Shown: one piece after another, positions 12,629 through 24,440 of the stretch | Numbering within the stretch: the stretch's first letter is position 1 | How the letters are laid out: the number at the start of each line of letters is the position of its first letter | Origin: Apus apus | Taxonomy: Eukaryota; Chordata; Aves; Apodiformes; Apodidae | Assembly: GCF_020740795.1 (NCBI RefSeq) | Contig: NC_067312.1 | Span: forward strand, 43,734,405 to 43,798,404 | Length of the DNA stretch: 64,000 nucleotides | Reading direction: 5' to 3' | Notes under the pieces: model-generated | The model's database searches: none | The model's input: only the letters and a program-made list of their open reading frames with translations | Told to the model about the DNA's origin: nothing | Made by a program: the position numbers and the translations under genes

Positions 12629-13590
12629 TGTTTGGTTTTGTGGGGTTTTTGGTAGCAGGGGAAAGGTCGCAGGAGTGGGTCCAGTAAGAAGCTGAGAAAC
12701 TCACCCTACTCCAAAACCAGCCCAGGAGCCATTAGAGGGACAACAGATGCTCCTCAGCAATTAACATACAAAAGAACCTAAATGAGACCTGAGCAGGGCT
12801 AGCACTTAAGGAAAAAAGAAGAGCTGTGCTGGAGAGGCAGAGTGGTTTTGGTGGCTGGTGAGGAACAAGGGAAAGAAGGTGCCCTATCAGAAGTTTCCCT
12901 GCAACCTATGGCGAGATGGCAGCTGTCCCCCTGCACTCACGGAGGAACGTGGTGGAACATTCCCTGAAGGCACCAGGAGGGGTAAATTTGGCCAGTGGAC
13001 TTGGATGTTGTGGCCAGATGCTGCCAGTGGACTCTGATTATGCAGCTTTGGAAGACCCCAATGCCAGGGGAGGTGGCTGTTCTCAAAGCAGCCCATGACT
13101 CTGTGGAAAGCCCAGGCTGGAGCAGCTCCGGACCTCATGGGAAGGACCATGAAGGAGAGGTTCCTGGAGGACTTACTCCCATGGGTGGGACCCCATGGGG
13201 AAGCAGGGAAAGACCGTAAGGAATCCTTCTGCCTGAGGAGGAAGGAGCAGCAGGAACCACCAGCCTGTGATCTGACTCTAAACCCCATCCCCTGTCCCCC
13301 TGTGCTGCTGGGGGGAAGGAGGGAGAGAAACCGGGAACAAAGTGATTTGGGGCCAGGAAGAAGGGAGGGGTAGGGTAACATATGGAAGCCCTGCTCTTTG
13401 TGTTGTCTGTGTCCTGTGTGTGTTTGACTAGTGTGAAATTAAATTATTATTTTTTCCCCAAGTTTTGTCTGTTTTGCCCAGGACCTTAATCAGTGAAGAA
13501 CCCTCCTTGTTCTTTGTCTCAACCTTTGAGAGGAGGAGCTTTGTCCTCCTCATCCAGAGTGTGTGGGTGTGTTGAGCCCAAACCATGACA
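12629..13590 (+). mobile_element. Solo LTR of an avian endogenous retrovirus
   Basis: The segment is bounded by TG and CA and is about 960 bp, a GC-rich block in AT-rich surroundings. It begins TGTTTGGTTTTGTGGGG followed by TTTTTGGTAGCAGGGG. It carries short imperfect CATGGG/GGGTCC-type repeats in the middle, an AATTAAATTATTATTTTTTCCCC region near 13437-13458, then AAGTTTTGTCTGTTTTGCCC, and ends TTGAGCCCAAACCATGACA. I know this arrangement from memory of bird ERV LTRs, so the family name is not certain. No gag, pol or env sequence flanks it, which fits recombination between two LTRs. The immediate flanks (GGTCT and TTATT) do not match, so no target-site duplication was found; the ends may be off by some bases or the duplication has decayed. 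A 164-codon open frame on the opposite strand lies wholly inside and is not regarded as a gene. Confidence 0.75.
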
Positions 13591-13727
13591 TTATTGGCAA
13601 GACAGGCAGGACAGAGACAAGGAATCATGACACACAATTTTTCTCAGAGTATACTAACTGTGTTTAAAATATGGATTACCAGAGTGGTTAAGTGCAACTC
13701 AGTCCCACACCTAATCTCATTCTTTCA

Positions 13728-13728
<1 letters not shown>

Positions 13729-13760
<32 letters not shown>
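13729..13760 (+). repeat. Poly-T, about 31 nt
   Basis: An almost uninterrupted T run. It causes spurious poly-Phe frames. No retrocopy was recognised beside it. Confidence 0.9.
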
Positions 13761-13763
<3 letters not shown>

Positions 13764-15319
13764 ATGCTACCTCAGTTCATTTAGATTTTCTTGCCTCTTA
13801 TCATCTCTCTCCTTTAAGGAAAGTATGTTGCTGACCCACAGATGCTCCCCGCTTGATTTATTACACTAAGAGTTGGTTTTCTCCAGCTACCAGCTTCTGA
13901 CTCTTAATTTGAAGATTTAGGAGTTGTCTGTTTTCCCCCTCTTAGTTTACATTAATAGGTAGTCACTGTGGTGGCTGAGCTTTGGTGCATTCATGCTCAA
14001 CTCTAGCTATAAATGGTTTACAAGGTGGTGTAGTTAAGACTACAGATGTGAGATGTTTTAATCATGATGACTGGCCCATGTTTATAGAAATATTTTGAAT
14101 ATGTTATGAAAACTTTTCTTTACTGGAGCCTAATCAAATTTTGCCCAAATCCTTCTTTCCCCACAGAGTTGTGAGTTATACTTTCTGAGAAAAACAATAT
14201 CCTCAAATAACAGTGACAGAGGTGTGTATATGGGTGTGGGTGTGTTCTTTCTTCTCTGTTTTTGGAACGTGTAATCAAATACACCTTCTCAGTGTATTCC
14301 AGAGATAAAGAGGTTTTCTGGAAGCTGCTTTCTGGGGCACAATAAGCTGCTATCTTAACCAAGCTTGAACCAGACTGTCTGAAACATGTCCATCACCAGT
14401 TAAAGCCATAATGAAAGAGATTTGAAAAGATATGTCTGTTTTCTTTTTGTTTTCAAATTAAAATACTCCCCAGCTTTCCTTTTTGCAGGAGTGTTTTGCC
14501 AGAGTCCTTAGGGGAAAACTGAGCAGCCAAACCACGTGCTAGTTTACTGAGATACAACTAGGTGAATGAATAAATAATGAGTATATAAATAATTGAGACG
14601 CAGATATTTTTTTATGTTGTAAACAAAGATTGAAAGTAGTCATTGGGGAAATCTTATTCATCTTATCTAGTACTCAGGATTCATGCCATTAGAACTGTTT
14701 CCTTCTGAAGTGACTACATGAATAAACACATACTAGCTGTATTAATCCAATCTGTATTTCACAGCTGTAGATGGTGTGAACTGGGTGTTGTTTTGGCCTG
14801 GCACAGTATATCTCAGGCTCAAGGTGGTTCTGAACATTAACCTAGCATCCAGACTGTCTATCTGCTCTTGTTAAGTGTTCATAAAATGTGAATAAGACTG
14901 TGACACTCTGCGGTGCTCTATGGTATTAATATGAAATTGGTTACACCTATTCTACTCCAAGGACTGAGAGCAGAGCCGGCAGAGAGGAAGCACTGGGTGG
15001 TAGTGCTTGCACTCATGAGAGCAGCACAGAGGGAAACAAGGGTTTACTCTCCACTGGCTTTTCCCCTCAAAAACAAATTCCCTTTTGCTCTTACACTTTC
15101 CTTTATGAAGGACAGCAGTACTGAGACCTGCTCCAATTGGGTTCAAGTTCCTCCCCTGCCTGTGTGACCCAGAGGCTGACATCTGTCTCCTGCAGACCAG
15201 TGGGGAACTCTAACATAAAGTCTATTCTGAACTGAATTTCTCTTTATATATCTGCTGTAGGGAAGGTACTAATCAATAGTTGAATATTCATGACTCTTTG
15301 TGTTAAAGTTTGAGAGCTG

Positions 15320-15382
15320 TTAAATAAGTCACTTAACACCTCTCTTTTAGTCTTATCAGCTGGTAAAATGAAGATTAGATCT
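15320..15382 (+). mobile_element. Possible MIR SINE relic
   Basis: The stretch containing AAGTCACTTAAC, then CTCTCTT, then GGTAAAATGAAGATTA resembles the conserved 3' half of MIR (the part reading roughly cannot-lose 'cacttaacctctct ... tgtaaaatgggga'). MIR is an ancient amniote SINE and degraded copies occur in birds. The match is short and judged by eye, so it could be coincidence. Confidence 0.35.
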
Positions 15383-17290
15383 TGGGAAACAGCTCCAGTT
15401 TGAGTGTTGGCCCTCCTGTGAGAAGGGAACCAGTTAAGGTGGTGGTGGTGGCAAGTTGCGGGTTGGCCTGGTTTCTAGCCAGATGACTAGCCAACACACT
15501 CCATCTTTAACCTCCATTTCACATCACAAGACAGAGGTAAACACATAGCCCTAGGCATTCTATTGAAAGAAGTTTTACAGGCATGTTAGCCCATAATCTC
15601 TGGCAACCATGCAACAGCTCTGGCACTGTGAGCACTTGTCTGCACCATAGCTCCACTGCCACTCCCTGAGCCTGGCAGACTCATACAATGCCAGGTGAGG
15701 AGACAAAATGTAATCCCTCTCCCTCCCAGGCGCCATCTCTTGCATGGTCTTCCCTTAGTGAGACATTTCATACTTCCATTTCCAATTTGCAGTTCCCCTT
15801 TAAAAGAAAGGGTCCAAAGGGAGAACATTAGAAGGTGGAGAAAATATATCTAGGGTCTGTGTAAACAGGAAATATTGTCGTAATTCTATAGTCCTTTGAT
15901 TAATGACAGGTCTTTTAATGATATCAAGGGGAAACAAAGTTTTGCATTTCAGAGTTTGCCAGGGAACTGGAACTGCAAAGACTGAGACTTCTGTTTCTTA
16001 AATGAGTGAAAATAAAAATTTTCTAAAGAGTAAAACATAAACTACATCCAGTGGGTTATATACTAATATACAGTACACGTATGTATTATGTGTGTTTACA
16101 TATGTGCATGTTTTCATATATATATGTACTTCTATAGTTTGTGTTTCAGGCAGATTATTGCACATCTAGAAGCTCTGGGTCTTCTTTAGGCGAAGCATAT
16201 TGAAGCAGGACATTTCTCTCTATAGCTAGAAGGAAAAGAATATTCCACTTTGAAAAAAATTGGACTGCTTTTCTCTGTTCCCACACATTGTCTTTTATGT
16301 GTAGTATTTGCTATTCCTATTTTTATCAAGTATTCCTCATCTTTTCAGAAAGCAATTTGGAACAACTTGGATGAACACCACCAAATATAAATACACTTTA
16401 AGGAAAAAAGAACATTAAAAGTGATGTTAATAGTTTAATCCTCTTAGAATAAAATGCTTATATCAATGTGTTTGGAAAAAGTATTTGGCTTATGGCACTT
16501 TCAAGAAGGAAAGGTAATGTCTTTTGTTTTACTCACATTTATCTGCAGAGATTATTTTCTGAGAGATCACAGGAGACTTTTCTTTCAAGACTGTAGATTA
16601 TACAAACAGGCTGTTTTGTATAATCTTGGGGGTGGACTAAATGGGAACTTAAACTGCTGAGAGCCTCTGAAAATCAGGCCAATTTTGCTTAGGTACTTCA
16701 CTTGCATTTTTTCACACAGTTAAAACTTTGGCTTTAAACTTTTAGATATCTTAGGAGCACTGCTACAAATCTGAATCTGCCTCTGAATATTTTTTCTAGA
16801 GTTTTTTTTCAGCTGCAAATCTCTGGATATTTAGTTGTTATTTTAGCATTTCAAGGGAAATCAAGCAGTAATAGCAAGCAACATGTGGATTGTAGGATGC
16901 TGCTGGTTTTACATCTATCTTCTAAGCAAATCAGACTGTGCATACAGAGGATATAATGAGATGAAGAGAGTTTCTGCAACTGCAACAGCATTCTTTCCTA
17001 CTTATACTCTTCTCTTTTAGTATGCTGATCATGTAAAACGCGTAGTGCAGAGTCATTGATGTAATCGCCAAATTTCCAGCATTATGTTATGATTCATCTA
17101 CAAAAAGTCAGTTACCAGAAGACCTACTAAATAACAGCCCTATTTTAGACCAGCCTGAGACAGGAGATTCAGCATCATTTTCTTGCATTTACAGACCAAC
17201 AAATCTGTGTGGTCCTGGCTTCCCTGAAAATTAGTATCTTCCTTTGCAGGAAGAAAAAGCTAATCTCACAAGACTTTGAGGTAGTCCAAG

Positions 17291-17446
17291 GTTTCTTTCT
17301 TTGTTTGTTCTGTGTGTGGGGAGTTTTTTGGGGGTTATTTTTCTGGTTTTGTTTTGATTTTGTTTTGTTTTGTTTTTTGGTGTTTCTTTGTTGTTGTTTT
17401 TTTGTGTTTGTTTGGTTTTGGTTTTGTTTTTTTTTCCCCCCTCAGG
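17291..17446 (+). repeat. T/G-rich low-complexity tract
   Basis: About 155 bp made almost wholly of T and G in TTTG, TTTTG and TTGGTTTTG units, closing with a C run. The strand asymmetry is strong. Open frames through it encode only Phe/Leu/Val/Cys/Trp strings and are not genes. Confidence 0.85.
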
Positions 17447-17970
17447 TAGATCAATTTCCATCAACAAGCAGGCAAAGTTGATATAAATGTTTTTTTGGTA
17501 GGTTATTTTTTTGTTCTATTTAGTAAATTTAGTTTTTTAAAAAACATTTGGTTGTTGTTGCTTGGTAACAACCAAAACATTTTTACTAGCAAATTAATGA
17601 ATTTAGCATTGACATTTATATGTAAGGCTAACAAAAAGCCTACAATGTGCCTAAACATGTTTGTTTCAGCAGTTTGCAACTTAATATGTAAAAAAAGTCA
17701 ATGGTGTTATTCTAACTTACACATTATTTGTTCTTTTCTTTACAGTTGATATCAAATTGCTTTTGAATAGAGCTGGAATTCAATTAAGGTGAACAAATAT
17801 GATATTTTAGAAGTATTTTTATTAACCAGTAGAACTTTCATAAATGTGTTGGGTATGTAATCAATTTTCTAAAGTTCAAGTATGTTTTAGACATTAAATG
17901 AATGCATTATCGCACAAATGGAAAGAAAAGAATTGTTTCTGGTCATGTCTTTCTACAGCTGGTAGATGTA

Positions 17971-18027
17971 ATAGAATCAAAGAATTCCAGGTTGGAAGGG
18001 ACCTCAAGGATCATCTGGTCCAACCTT
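17971..18027 (-). mobile_element. CR1 LINE, extreme 3' tail only
   Basis: Read on the minus strand it is the terminal CR1 block (GGTTGGACCAGATGATCC, TTGAGGTCCCTTCCAACCTG) ending in GATTCTAT. Only about 57 bp is present. It sits 620 bp from a longer minus-strand CR1. Confidence 0.88.
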
Positions 18028-18647
18028 TTTATGTAATATCATAGTTTATATGAAATGGCTAAACTCACTTGATGTCAAGTTGTTCAATCTATTTTCATAA
18101 GGACATTAAAAAGTCTAGGTGTTTTTAGACTATTTTAGTGTCTCATTCAGGCTATCAGTAGTTTCATGCAGTTAGTTACATAAACTGAAGAAAGTGTTTT
18201 CTCTTATCTGTTTTGGCAGAAGAGTTTCGCCCCATCCCAGTCTGATTAGGGAAGCTTCCTGGTTCCACAATCTGGTATTCAAAATTTTGGTAGAAAACAG
18301 GTGTTGTTTATTTCATGAAAAAGGGAATTTAGTGAGCTTAAAATCTTTGTGTTTTAATTTGCTATTGTCTGCACTATCTCCTCATGATTCTGATATTCTA
18401 TTGATACAGTTTTGATTTCACAGTATAAAAAAGCTCTCTTCCCAAATGTTGAGATGCAAGAAATTAATTGTGCTTGGTCAGGTGTAGACTTGAGAATAAT
18501 ATTTATTAGATAAAGTTTAAAATTATTTCATATGCTCTAAATTTAATGCATGTATGAATCACCAAAATTAGAGTGACTTTTCAACAAGTATAAGTACCTT
18601 TCCAAGGTGCATTAATAATGTATGCTAACATTTAGATAAATCATGGA
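18028..18647. other. Single-copy DNA between two CR1 copies
   Basis: AT-rich. No feature recognised; the one 73-codon frame has no domain. Confidence 0.5.
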
Positions 18648-20372
18648 ATAGAATCATACAATGGTTAAGGTTGAAAGCGAACTTGAAGATCATCAGGTTC
18701 CAACCTCCCTGCTATAAACAGGAACACTTCACACTAGACCAGGCTGCACAAGGCATTATCCAAGTGGCCTTGAACACCTCCAGGAGGGGACATCCACAAC
18801 TTCCCTAGGCAACCTGTTCCAGTGCCTTACTACCCTCATGGTGAAGAATTTCTTCCTAATATCTAACCTAAATCTAACCTCTATCTAACCTCTTTCAGTT
18901 AAAAACCATTGCCTCTTGTCCTATCACTACACTCTCTGGTGAAAAGTTTCTCCCCAGCTTTCCTGTAGGCCTGCTTTAGGTACTGGAAGGCTGCTATAAG
19001 GTCTCCCCAGAGCCTCCTCTTCTCCAGGCTGAATAGCTCCAACTCTCTCAGTCTGCCTTTATAACAGAGCTGCTCCAGCCCTTTGATCATCTTTGTGGTG
19101 CTTCTCTGGACCATCTCCAACAGGTTCATGTCTTTCCTGTAATGAGGGCTCCACCCATTATTCCAGGTGCTGTCTCACAAGAGAAGAGTAGAGTGGCAGA
19201 ATCGTCTCCAACACCCTGGACTGTGAGTGCACACTGGCGGCTCATGTCAAGCTTCTCATCTACTACCACCCCCAAGTCCTTCTCCTCAGGGCTGCTCTCC
19301 ACCCATTCTTCCCCCAGCCTGTATTCGTGCCTGGGGTTGTGCCATCCCAGGTGCAGGACCTTGCACTAGGCCTCATTGAACTTCATGACGTTGGCATTGG
19401 CCCACCTTTCTTCAGCCTGTCAAGGTCCCTCTGGATGGCATCCTTTCCCTCTAGGGTGTCAACCACACCACACAGCTTGGTAGCATCAGCAAACTTGCTG
19501 AGGATACACACAATCCCTCTGTCCATGTCTCCAACAAAGATGTTAAGCAGCACTGGTCCCAATACTGACCCCTGAGGAACACCACTCATCATCTGCCTCC
19601 ACTTGGACACTGAACCATTGTCCACAACTCTCTGGGTGTGGTCATCCAGCCAATTACTTGTCCACTGAGTGGTCCATCTGTCAAATCCATGCCTTGTTAG
19701 TTTGGAGACCAGGATGTCATGTGGGAGAGTGTCAAACACCTTGTACAAATCCAGGTAGATGATGTCAGTTGCTCTGCCATTATCCACTATTTTGATAGCC
19801 TTGTCATAGAAGGCCTCCAAACTGGTCAGGCATGCTTTCTGCCCTTAGTGAAGCCATGTTGGCTGTCACCAATCACCTCCTTCTTTTCCATGTGCCTTAG
19901 CAGACTTTCCAGGAGGATCTGCTCCATGATCTTGCTGGGCACAGAGGTGAGACTGACTGGCCTCTAGTCCCCTGGGTCTTCCTTTCCCTCCTTTTTAAAA
20001 TACCATCTATGTTCCCTTTTTTCCAATCTGCAGGAACCTCACCAAACTGCCATGACCTCTCAAATATGACGGACAGAGGCTTAGCAACTGCATTCACCAG
20101 CTTGCTCAGGATCAGTGGAGGGATCTCATCAGGTATCATAGATTTGTGCACCTTCATGTTCTTTAGGTGGTCACAAACCTGTTCTTTTACAGTGGGGTGT
20201 ACTTAATTCTCCCAGTCTCTGCTTTTACCTGCTGTGGCCTTCATGATTTGGCTGGAGCACTTGCCAGTGAAGATTGATGCAAAGAAGTAATTAAGACAGC
20301 CTCCTCAATGCCTTGTGTAGCTAGGTTCCCCATTTACTTGAGCAGAGTGCCTACGTTTTCCTTCAGTAAACC
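18648..20372 (-). mobile_element. CR1 LINE, 1.7-kb 5'-truncated copy
   Basis: On the minus strand this reads from the start of the ORF2 reverse transcriptase through the 3'UTR to a decayed tail (GATTCTATTCCATG region at 18648-18660). The parts run in the expected CR1 order: fingers (near 19900-20160), palm (19383-19860), ORF2 C-terminal region (about 18899-19300) and 3'UTR. It is truncated at the 5' side within the segment linking endonuclease to reverse transcriptase. It differs widely from the copies at 30.6 and 51.5 kb (about 75% by eye), so it belongs to another subfamily or age class. Confidence 0.93.
18899..20157 (-). pseudogene. CR1 ORF2 reverse transcriptase remnant
   Basis: Non-LTR reverse transcriptase would copy CR1 RNA at a nicked target. 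Three broken pieces are seen. The fingers piece (19897-20157) has HKSMIPDEI and FERSWQFGEVPADWKKGN and then slips out of frame. The palm piece (19383-19820) has motif [10 protein letters not shown] (residues 22-30), motif [12 protein letters not shown] (79-89) and, in place of the usual FADD of motif C, FADA (110-113), so the second catalytic aspartate is lost. The C-terminal piece (18899-19129) has the ERRxxxLxxFSLEKRR-type block typical of CR1. A frameshift and a stop codon separate the fingers and palm near 19840-19860, where the HGFTKG motif lies in another frame. Clearly dead. Confidence 0.9.
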
Positions 20373-21390
20373 TTAGAAAAGATTTAGGTTTTTAAGCAAG
20401 AAAATTCTAAGAAATTTTATGTAGGTGTGGCCTTGCAAGTTTATCTTGGAAATATTCAGGTTTTAATGAAGTAAGTTTTATGAAAATATCAACTTTTGAC
20501 TTTACCTACAAGCTGACTTCTGCAAGTAGTGAATGTGCTGTTTTCTTTGACCTGAAATTTCATTTAAAACTGCATTAATTGAAACTATAAAAGCTTTATT
20601 TTAAGATAACACACTGAAATACTACATTCACTTTGAAATTTTCGACATCTAGTGTATATGGTGTTTCTTATGCTTGACATCATTTGCACATTTCTCATCA
20701 ATCTGAAATGACATTTTTCAATGCAGTTCACCTGAGAAATGCTCACTGGCTCTTCCTGTGAAGTGCATTGTATTATACTACTTCTATTTGCCTCAACATA
20801 ATTTACTTTGTGCAAACAATATGTGTAGGATGTTCTTCATATTTAAAAATGCACTCTTAATTGATGTGCTTCAAAACAAGGACAATGTAAATACATATGA
20901 TTTGGAAAAGTGTATCCTATTAGGTATGTAGGAGCCGCATGTGAACTTTTTTGACAATAAAAATATAACTTTTTTCTGTCAAATAGGCAACAAGATACAA
21001 ACAGGATGCTCTGTTTTAGAAAAAATAGGAGATTGGCCTTTTGCATTTCCCCTTGACCAAGAAAATGCCTGTTTGGCACCCATTCCTAATGACTGATTTA
21101 TAAAACATTAGTATGAAAAGTCTATCTGAAGCCTTAATTAAGGAATGAAATATGTTCTGATGAAAAAATGTTTTGATGTTTTCTGACCACTGTGAATTCG
21201 GCAATTATAAACATGCTAATTTTTAAAAGGAAATATACATTCCCCTTATGAGGCAAGACTGCTGAAGAACAAGAGAAATTATACAAAAACCATTTATATG
21301 AAAATAAATAACAAGACAATTATTCCTTTCTTACAGAACAGATAATTAAAAGTTACTCTGAAATATATTGCAGTTTGTTCTCAACATTTT
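20373..21390. other. Single-copy DNA between two CR1 copies
   Basis: AT-rich. Several short minus-strand open frames (60-78 codons) overlap one another, show no domains and look like chance. Confidence 0.5.
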
Positions 21391-22129
21391 ATGGAATCAT
21401 AGAGGTTGGAAGGGACCTCTGGACATCATTGAATCCAAGCCCCCTGCCAGAGCATGACCACCTAAGTCAGGTCACACAGAAATGCATCTGGATGGGTCTT
21501 GAAAGTCTCTAGAGAAGGAGTGCTCTGTAACCCTTACAGTAAAGAAGTTTTTCCTCATGTTGACGTGGAACTTCCTGTGTTCCAGTTTGCTTCTATTGCC
21601 CCTTGTCCTATCATATGGCATGACTGAAAAGAGACCAGCCCCTCCTTCTTGACACCTACCCTTCAGATTCTTCTAGGGGTGGAGGTGAGGCTGACTGGTC
21701 TGTGGTTTTATGGATCATCTTTCTTGCCATTTTTGAAGACTGGAGTGACACTGGCTTTCCTCCAGTCCTCAGGCACCTCTCCTGTTTGCCATGATCTTTC
21801 AAAAATTACAGTGAGTGGTAGAGCAACATCAGACAGCTCTCTCAACACTCTTGGGTGCACATCCCATCAAGGCCCATGGATTTGTGTGTATAGTCAGTTT
21901 ACCCAACAGATCTCTAACCTAATCCTCATTAACCACTGCAGAGTCTTCCTTCCTCCAGGCCTTCTCTCTTACATCCAGGGTGTGGGATTCATGAGGGTGG
22001 TCTTAAGAGTAAAGACTGAAGCAAAGAAGGTTCTCAATAACTCTGCCATTTCTACACCTGGGCTCCCATCTCATTCAGCAGTGGGCCCGTATTTTCCCTA
22101 TTCTTCCTTTTAGCACTGATGTATTTGAA

Positions 22130-23160
22130 GAAGTCCTTCTCGTTCTCTTTTATTTCTTAGCCAGATGTAGTTCTAAAAGGGCTTTGGCCTTCCTTGTTGC
22201 CTTCCTGCATACCCTGACAATATTCCTGTAGTTCTCCCAAGTGACAAGTCCCTTCTTCCACAAACTCTGAACTTCTTTCTTACATGTGACATTTTCAGGA
22301 GCTCCTTGCTCATCCATGTGGGTCTCCTTCCTCTTCTACTCAATTTTTTACTCAAAGGAATGCACCTATCTTGAGCTTGGAGGAAATGATGTTTGAATAT
22401 TAGCCAACTCTGCTGGGTCCCCCTACTTTCTAGAGTGTTAGCGCACGAGATTCCTGCAAGTAGGTCTTGAAGAGTACAAAATTAGCCCTCTGCAAGTCCA
22501 GGGTTGTAATCCTACTTATTGCCTTTAGTAAAATACTAAATTCTATCATGTCATGATCACTGTTACCAAAACTGTCCTGACCCTAACAGCCCCAACCAGA
22601 CATTCTTTGTTCATTAATAAAAGGTCCAGTGTTACACCTCTCCTTGTTGGCTCTTCCACCACCTACATCAGGAAGTTATCATCAATGCACTGCAAGAGCC
22701 TTCTGGACTGAATATGCCTGGCTCTGTGGGCTTTCCAAAAACATCAGGGTGACTGAAGTCACCTATGAGCAATGTGAGCAAGAGGCTACTTCCAGCAGAC
22801 TGTAGAAGGCCACATCAACATCATCTTCTTCGCTTGGTGGTCTATAGTAAACACCCACAACAGTTTTGCCTGTATTTGTGTGTCCCTTAATTTTTACCCA
22901 CAAGCTTTCAACATGTTCTTCCTCTCCCCCTGGGTAGAGCTCAATGCATTCCTGTTGCTCTCACATATAAAGAGCAACTCCACCACCTTGCCTTGTTGGG
23001 TCTATCATTCCTAAAGAGTACATAGCCATCCATGACAACATGCCATCATGGGAGCTGTCCCACCATGACTCAGGAGTTGCAATGATATCATAGCCCTGCA
23101 ACTTAACAAAGATCTGCAAATCCTTCTGCTTATTCCCCACACTGCTTGCATTGGTGTTTT
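22130..23160 (-). pseudogene. CR1 ORF2 endonuclease remnant
   Basis: This is the APE-type endonuclease that nicks target DNA for CR1 insertion. In order on the minus strand: NASSVGNKQ with the metal-binding Asn (about 23152), GYDIIATPESWWD with the catalytic Glu region (about 23090), RQGGGVALYM (about 22990), WVKIKGHTNTGKTVVGVYYRPP (about 22850-22905), EEPTRRGVTLDLLL (about 22640), and the linker block RRPTWMSKELL (about 22310). Single-base insertions and deletions plus in-frame stops break it, for example just after GVTLDLLL and within the GDFN-type region, which is not readable in one frame. The family assignment is secure; the activity is certainly lost. Confidence 0.88.
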
Positions 23161-23329
23161 AAGGATTTCAGAGAGGGAGTTGAGCACTTAGTTTTCATTC
23201 TTGAGGGGTGGTAGGACTTCTGAGTCTCAAAAATGCTAGCAGACTGCAGCACAAATCCTGGACTACTACAACCAGGGGCCACACTAGCATATCCACTTGT
23301 ATCCCCTTTCCCCTTCAAACCTAGTTTAA

Positions 23330-24440
23330 AGCCCTGTCAATCAGCCCAGCAATCTCTGGTGCAAAGACCCTCTTCCCCCTTTGAGAAAGGTGTTTCCCAT
23401 GAGGTGTCAGCAAGCCTGGTGCTGTATAGGCCATCCCGTTGTCAGAAAAGACAAAATTGTTGCAGTGACACCAGCTACAAAGCCATGCATGGACAGACTG
23501 TGTTTGTTCATTTCAGTATCATTGCCTGCAACTGGGAGAAGGAAAGATAACCTGTGCCCCAGAATCCCTCACCACCCATCCCAGTGCTCTGAAGTCTCTT
23601 TTGACTGATCTTAGACTGCAAGTCTCAGCTTATTCTCCACCTACATGGCAGATCAATAGCAGGTAATAGTCTGAGGCCTGTACGAAACTAGAAAGTTTTC
23701 TAGCGGCATCCTTAACCTGGACTCCAGGGAGACAGTAGACTTCTCTGGGTTTGCCCAGCACATCAGACCCTCTGTTCCCTTCAGAAGGGAGTCACCTACA
23801 ACTGTAACCCTTCTTTTCTTCCTTGTGGATGCTGTTGTAATGTGGGTGGTAGGTCTTTCCAACTGTGGACATACCTCTGGTTCAGGCTGCCCAATGTCCA
23901 CACCTTTGTTTGGCTGATCTTTCTCAAGCAGAGCCTCATATCTGTTTTTCAGTGGCACCTGGGGTGGTGAGGTGGGCAAAGAAGGAGTTTGTCTGTTGCC
24001 ACATCCACAAACTTGCTTTCATTTACTCCCCTCATCCAGACTACTGCCTCTGGTCTGGCAGGGGCAGGATACAGCAGCTCCCTGATCCTGCGTACTTTAT
24101 GTTGGGTGCTCCCATTTCTGTTTCAAAGAAGGCAAAGCCTGGCTCCACCAGTCTATCTCCTTTTCAGCTTCCCTGATGCTCCTTAGCCTTTCAACTTCTT
24201 GCAGCTCTGCCACTCGGCAGAGGAATCATCCAGCTGCTCACAGCACACACAGAAGTTGTCCTGTCGCTTGCTGCCAGCAAGAGGCTCAGACACTCCCTGC
24301 AGCCTGTGGCCGGCACAGCTGCATGATTCCTTGGGTTCTCTGTCAGAGTTCCCACATTCCACCCTGACTGGTGCTGAGCGCACGGCCTTCTGCCGGGAGG
24401 ACACCAGAGTGGCTGTCTTTCCAGGAGGATGAGAAACACT
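23330..24440 (-). pseudogene. CR1 ORF1 (zinc-knuckle and esterase) remnant
   Basis: CR1 ORF1 encodes an RNA-binding particle protein with a cysteine-rich N-terminal part and a lipase/esterase-like SGNH domain. Here the N-terminal Cys cluster (CVCCEQLDD, about 24235-24260) is followed by a polar coiled-coil-like stretch (about 24120-24230). Next comes PLKNRYEAL (about 23940), then RRVTVVGDSLLKGTEG (about 23770-23815), whose GDSL serine is the expected nucleophile of the esterase block I. Further downstream PVAGNDTE (about 23530) and HLMGNTFLKGEEGL (about 23390) match later esterase positions in other frames. At least two frameshifts and several stops are present. The longest uninterrupted piece is 108 codons (23653-23979). 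Confidence 0.85.

Larger units (their letters stand above)
13591..17970. other. Single-copy non-coding DNA
   Basis: No gene or CR1 recognised. The interval holds a poly-T run (13729-13760), a possible MIR relic (15320-15382), a TA-rich patch near 16116-16128 and a long T/G tract (17291-17446). The GC-richer part near 15590-15830 has short open frames but no recognisable domain. Confidence 0.55.

Noticed and set aside
12887..13381. 164-codon minus-strand open frame, plus several shorter plus-strand frames
   Set aside because: They lie wholly within the solo LTR, overlap one another on both strands and match no protein family; they follow from the GC-rich composition of the LTR.
15130..15180. 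GGTTCAAGTTCC resembling a tRNA T-arm
   Set aside because: No acceptor stem, anticodon arm or D-arm could be placed around it.
17209..17481. 90-codon Phe/Cys/Trp-rich open frame
   Set aside because: A translation of the T/G low-complexity tract; no hydrophobic-protein gene is implied.
21649..22113. 154-codon plus-strand open frame
   Set aside because: Antisense shadow of the minus-strand CR1 ORF2 segment.
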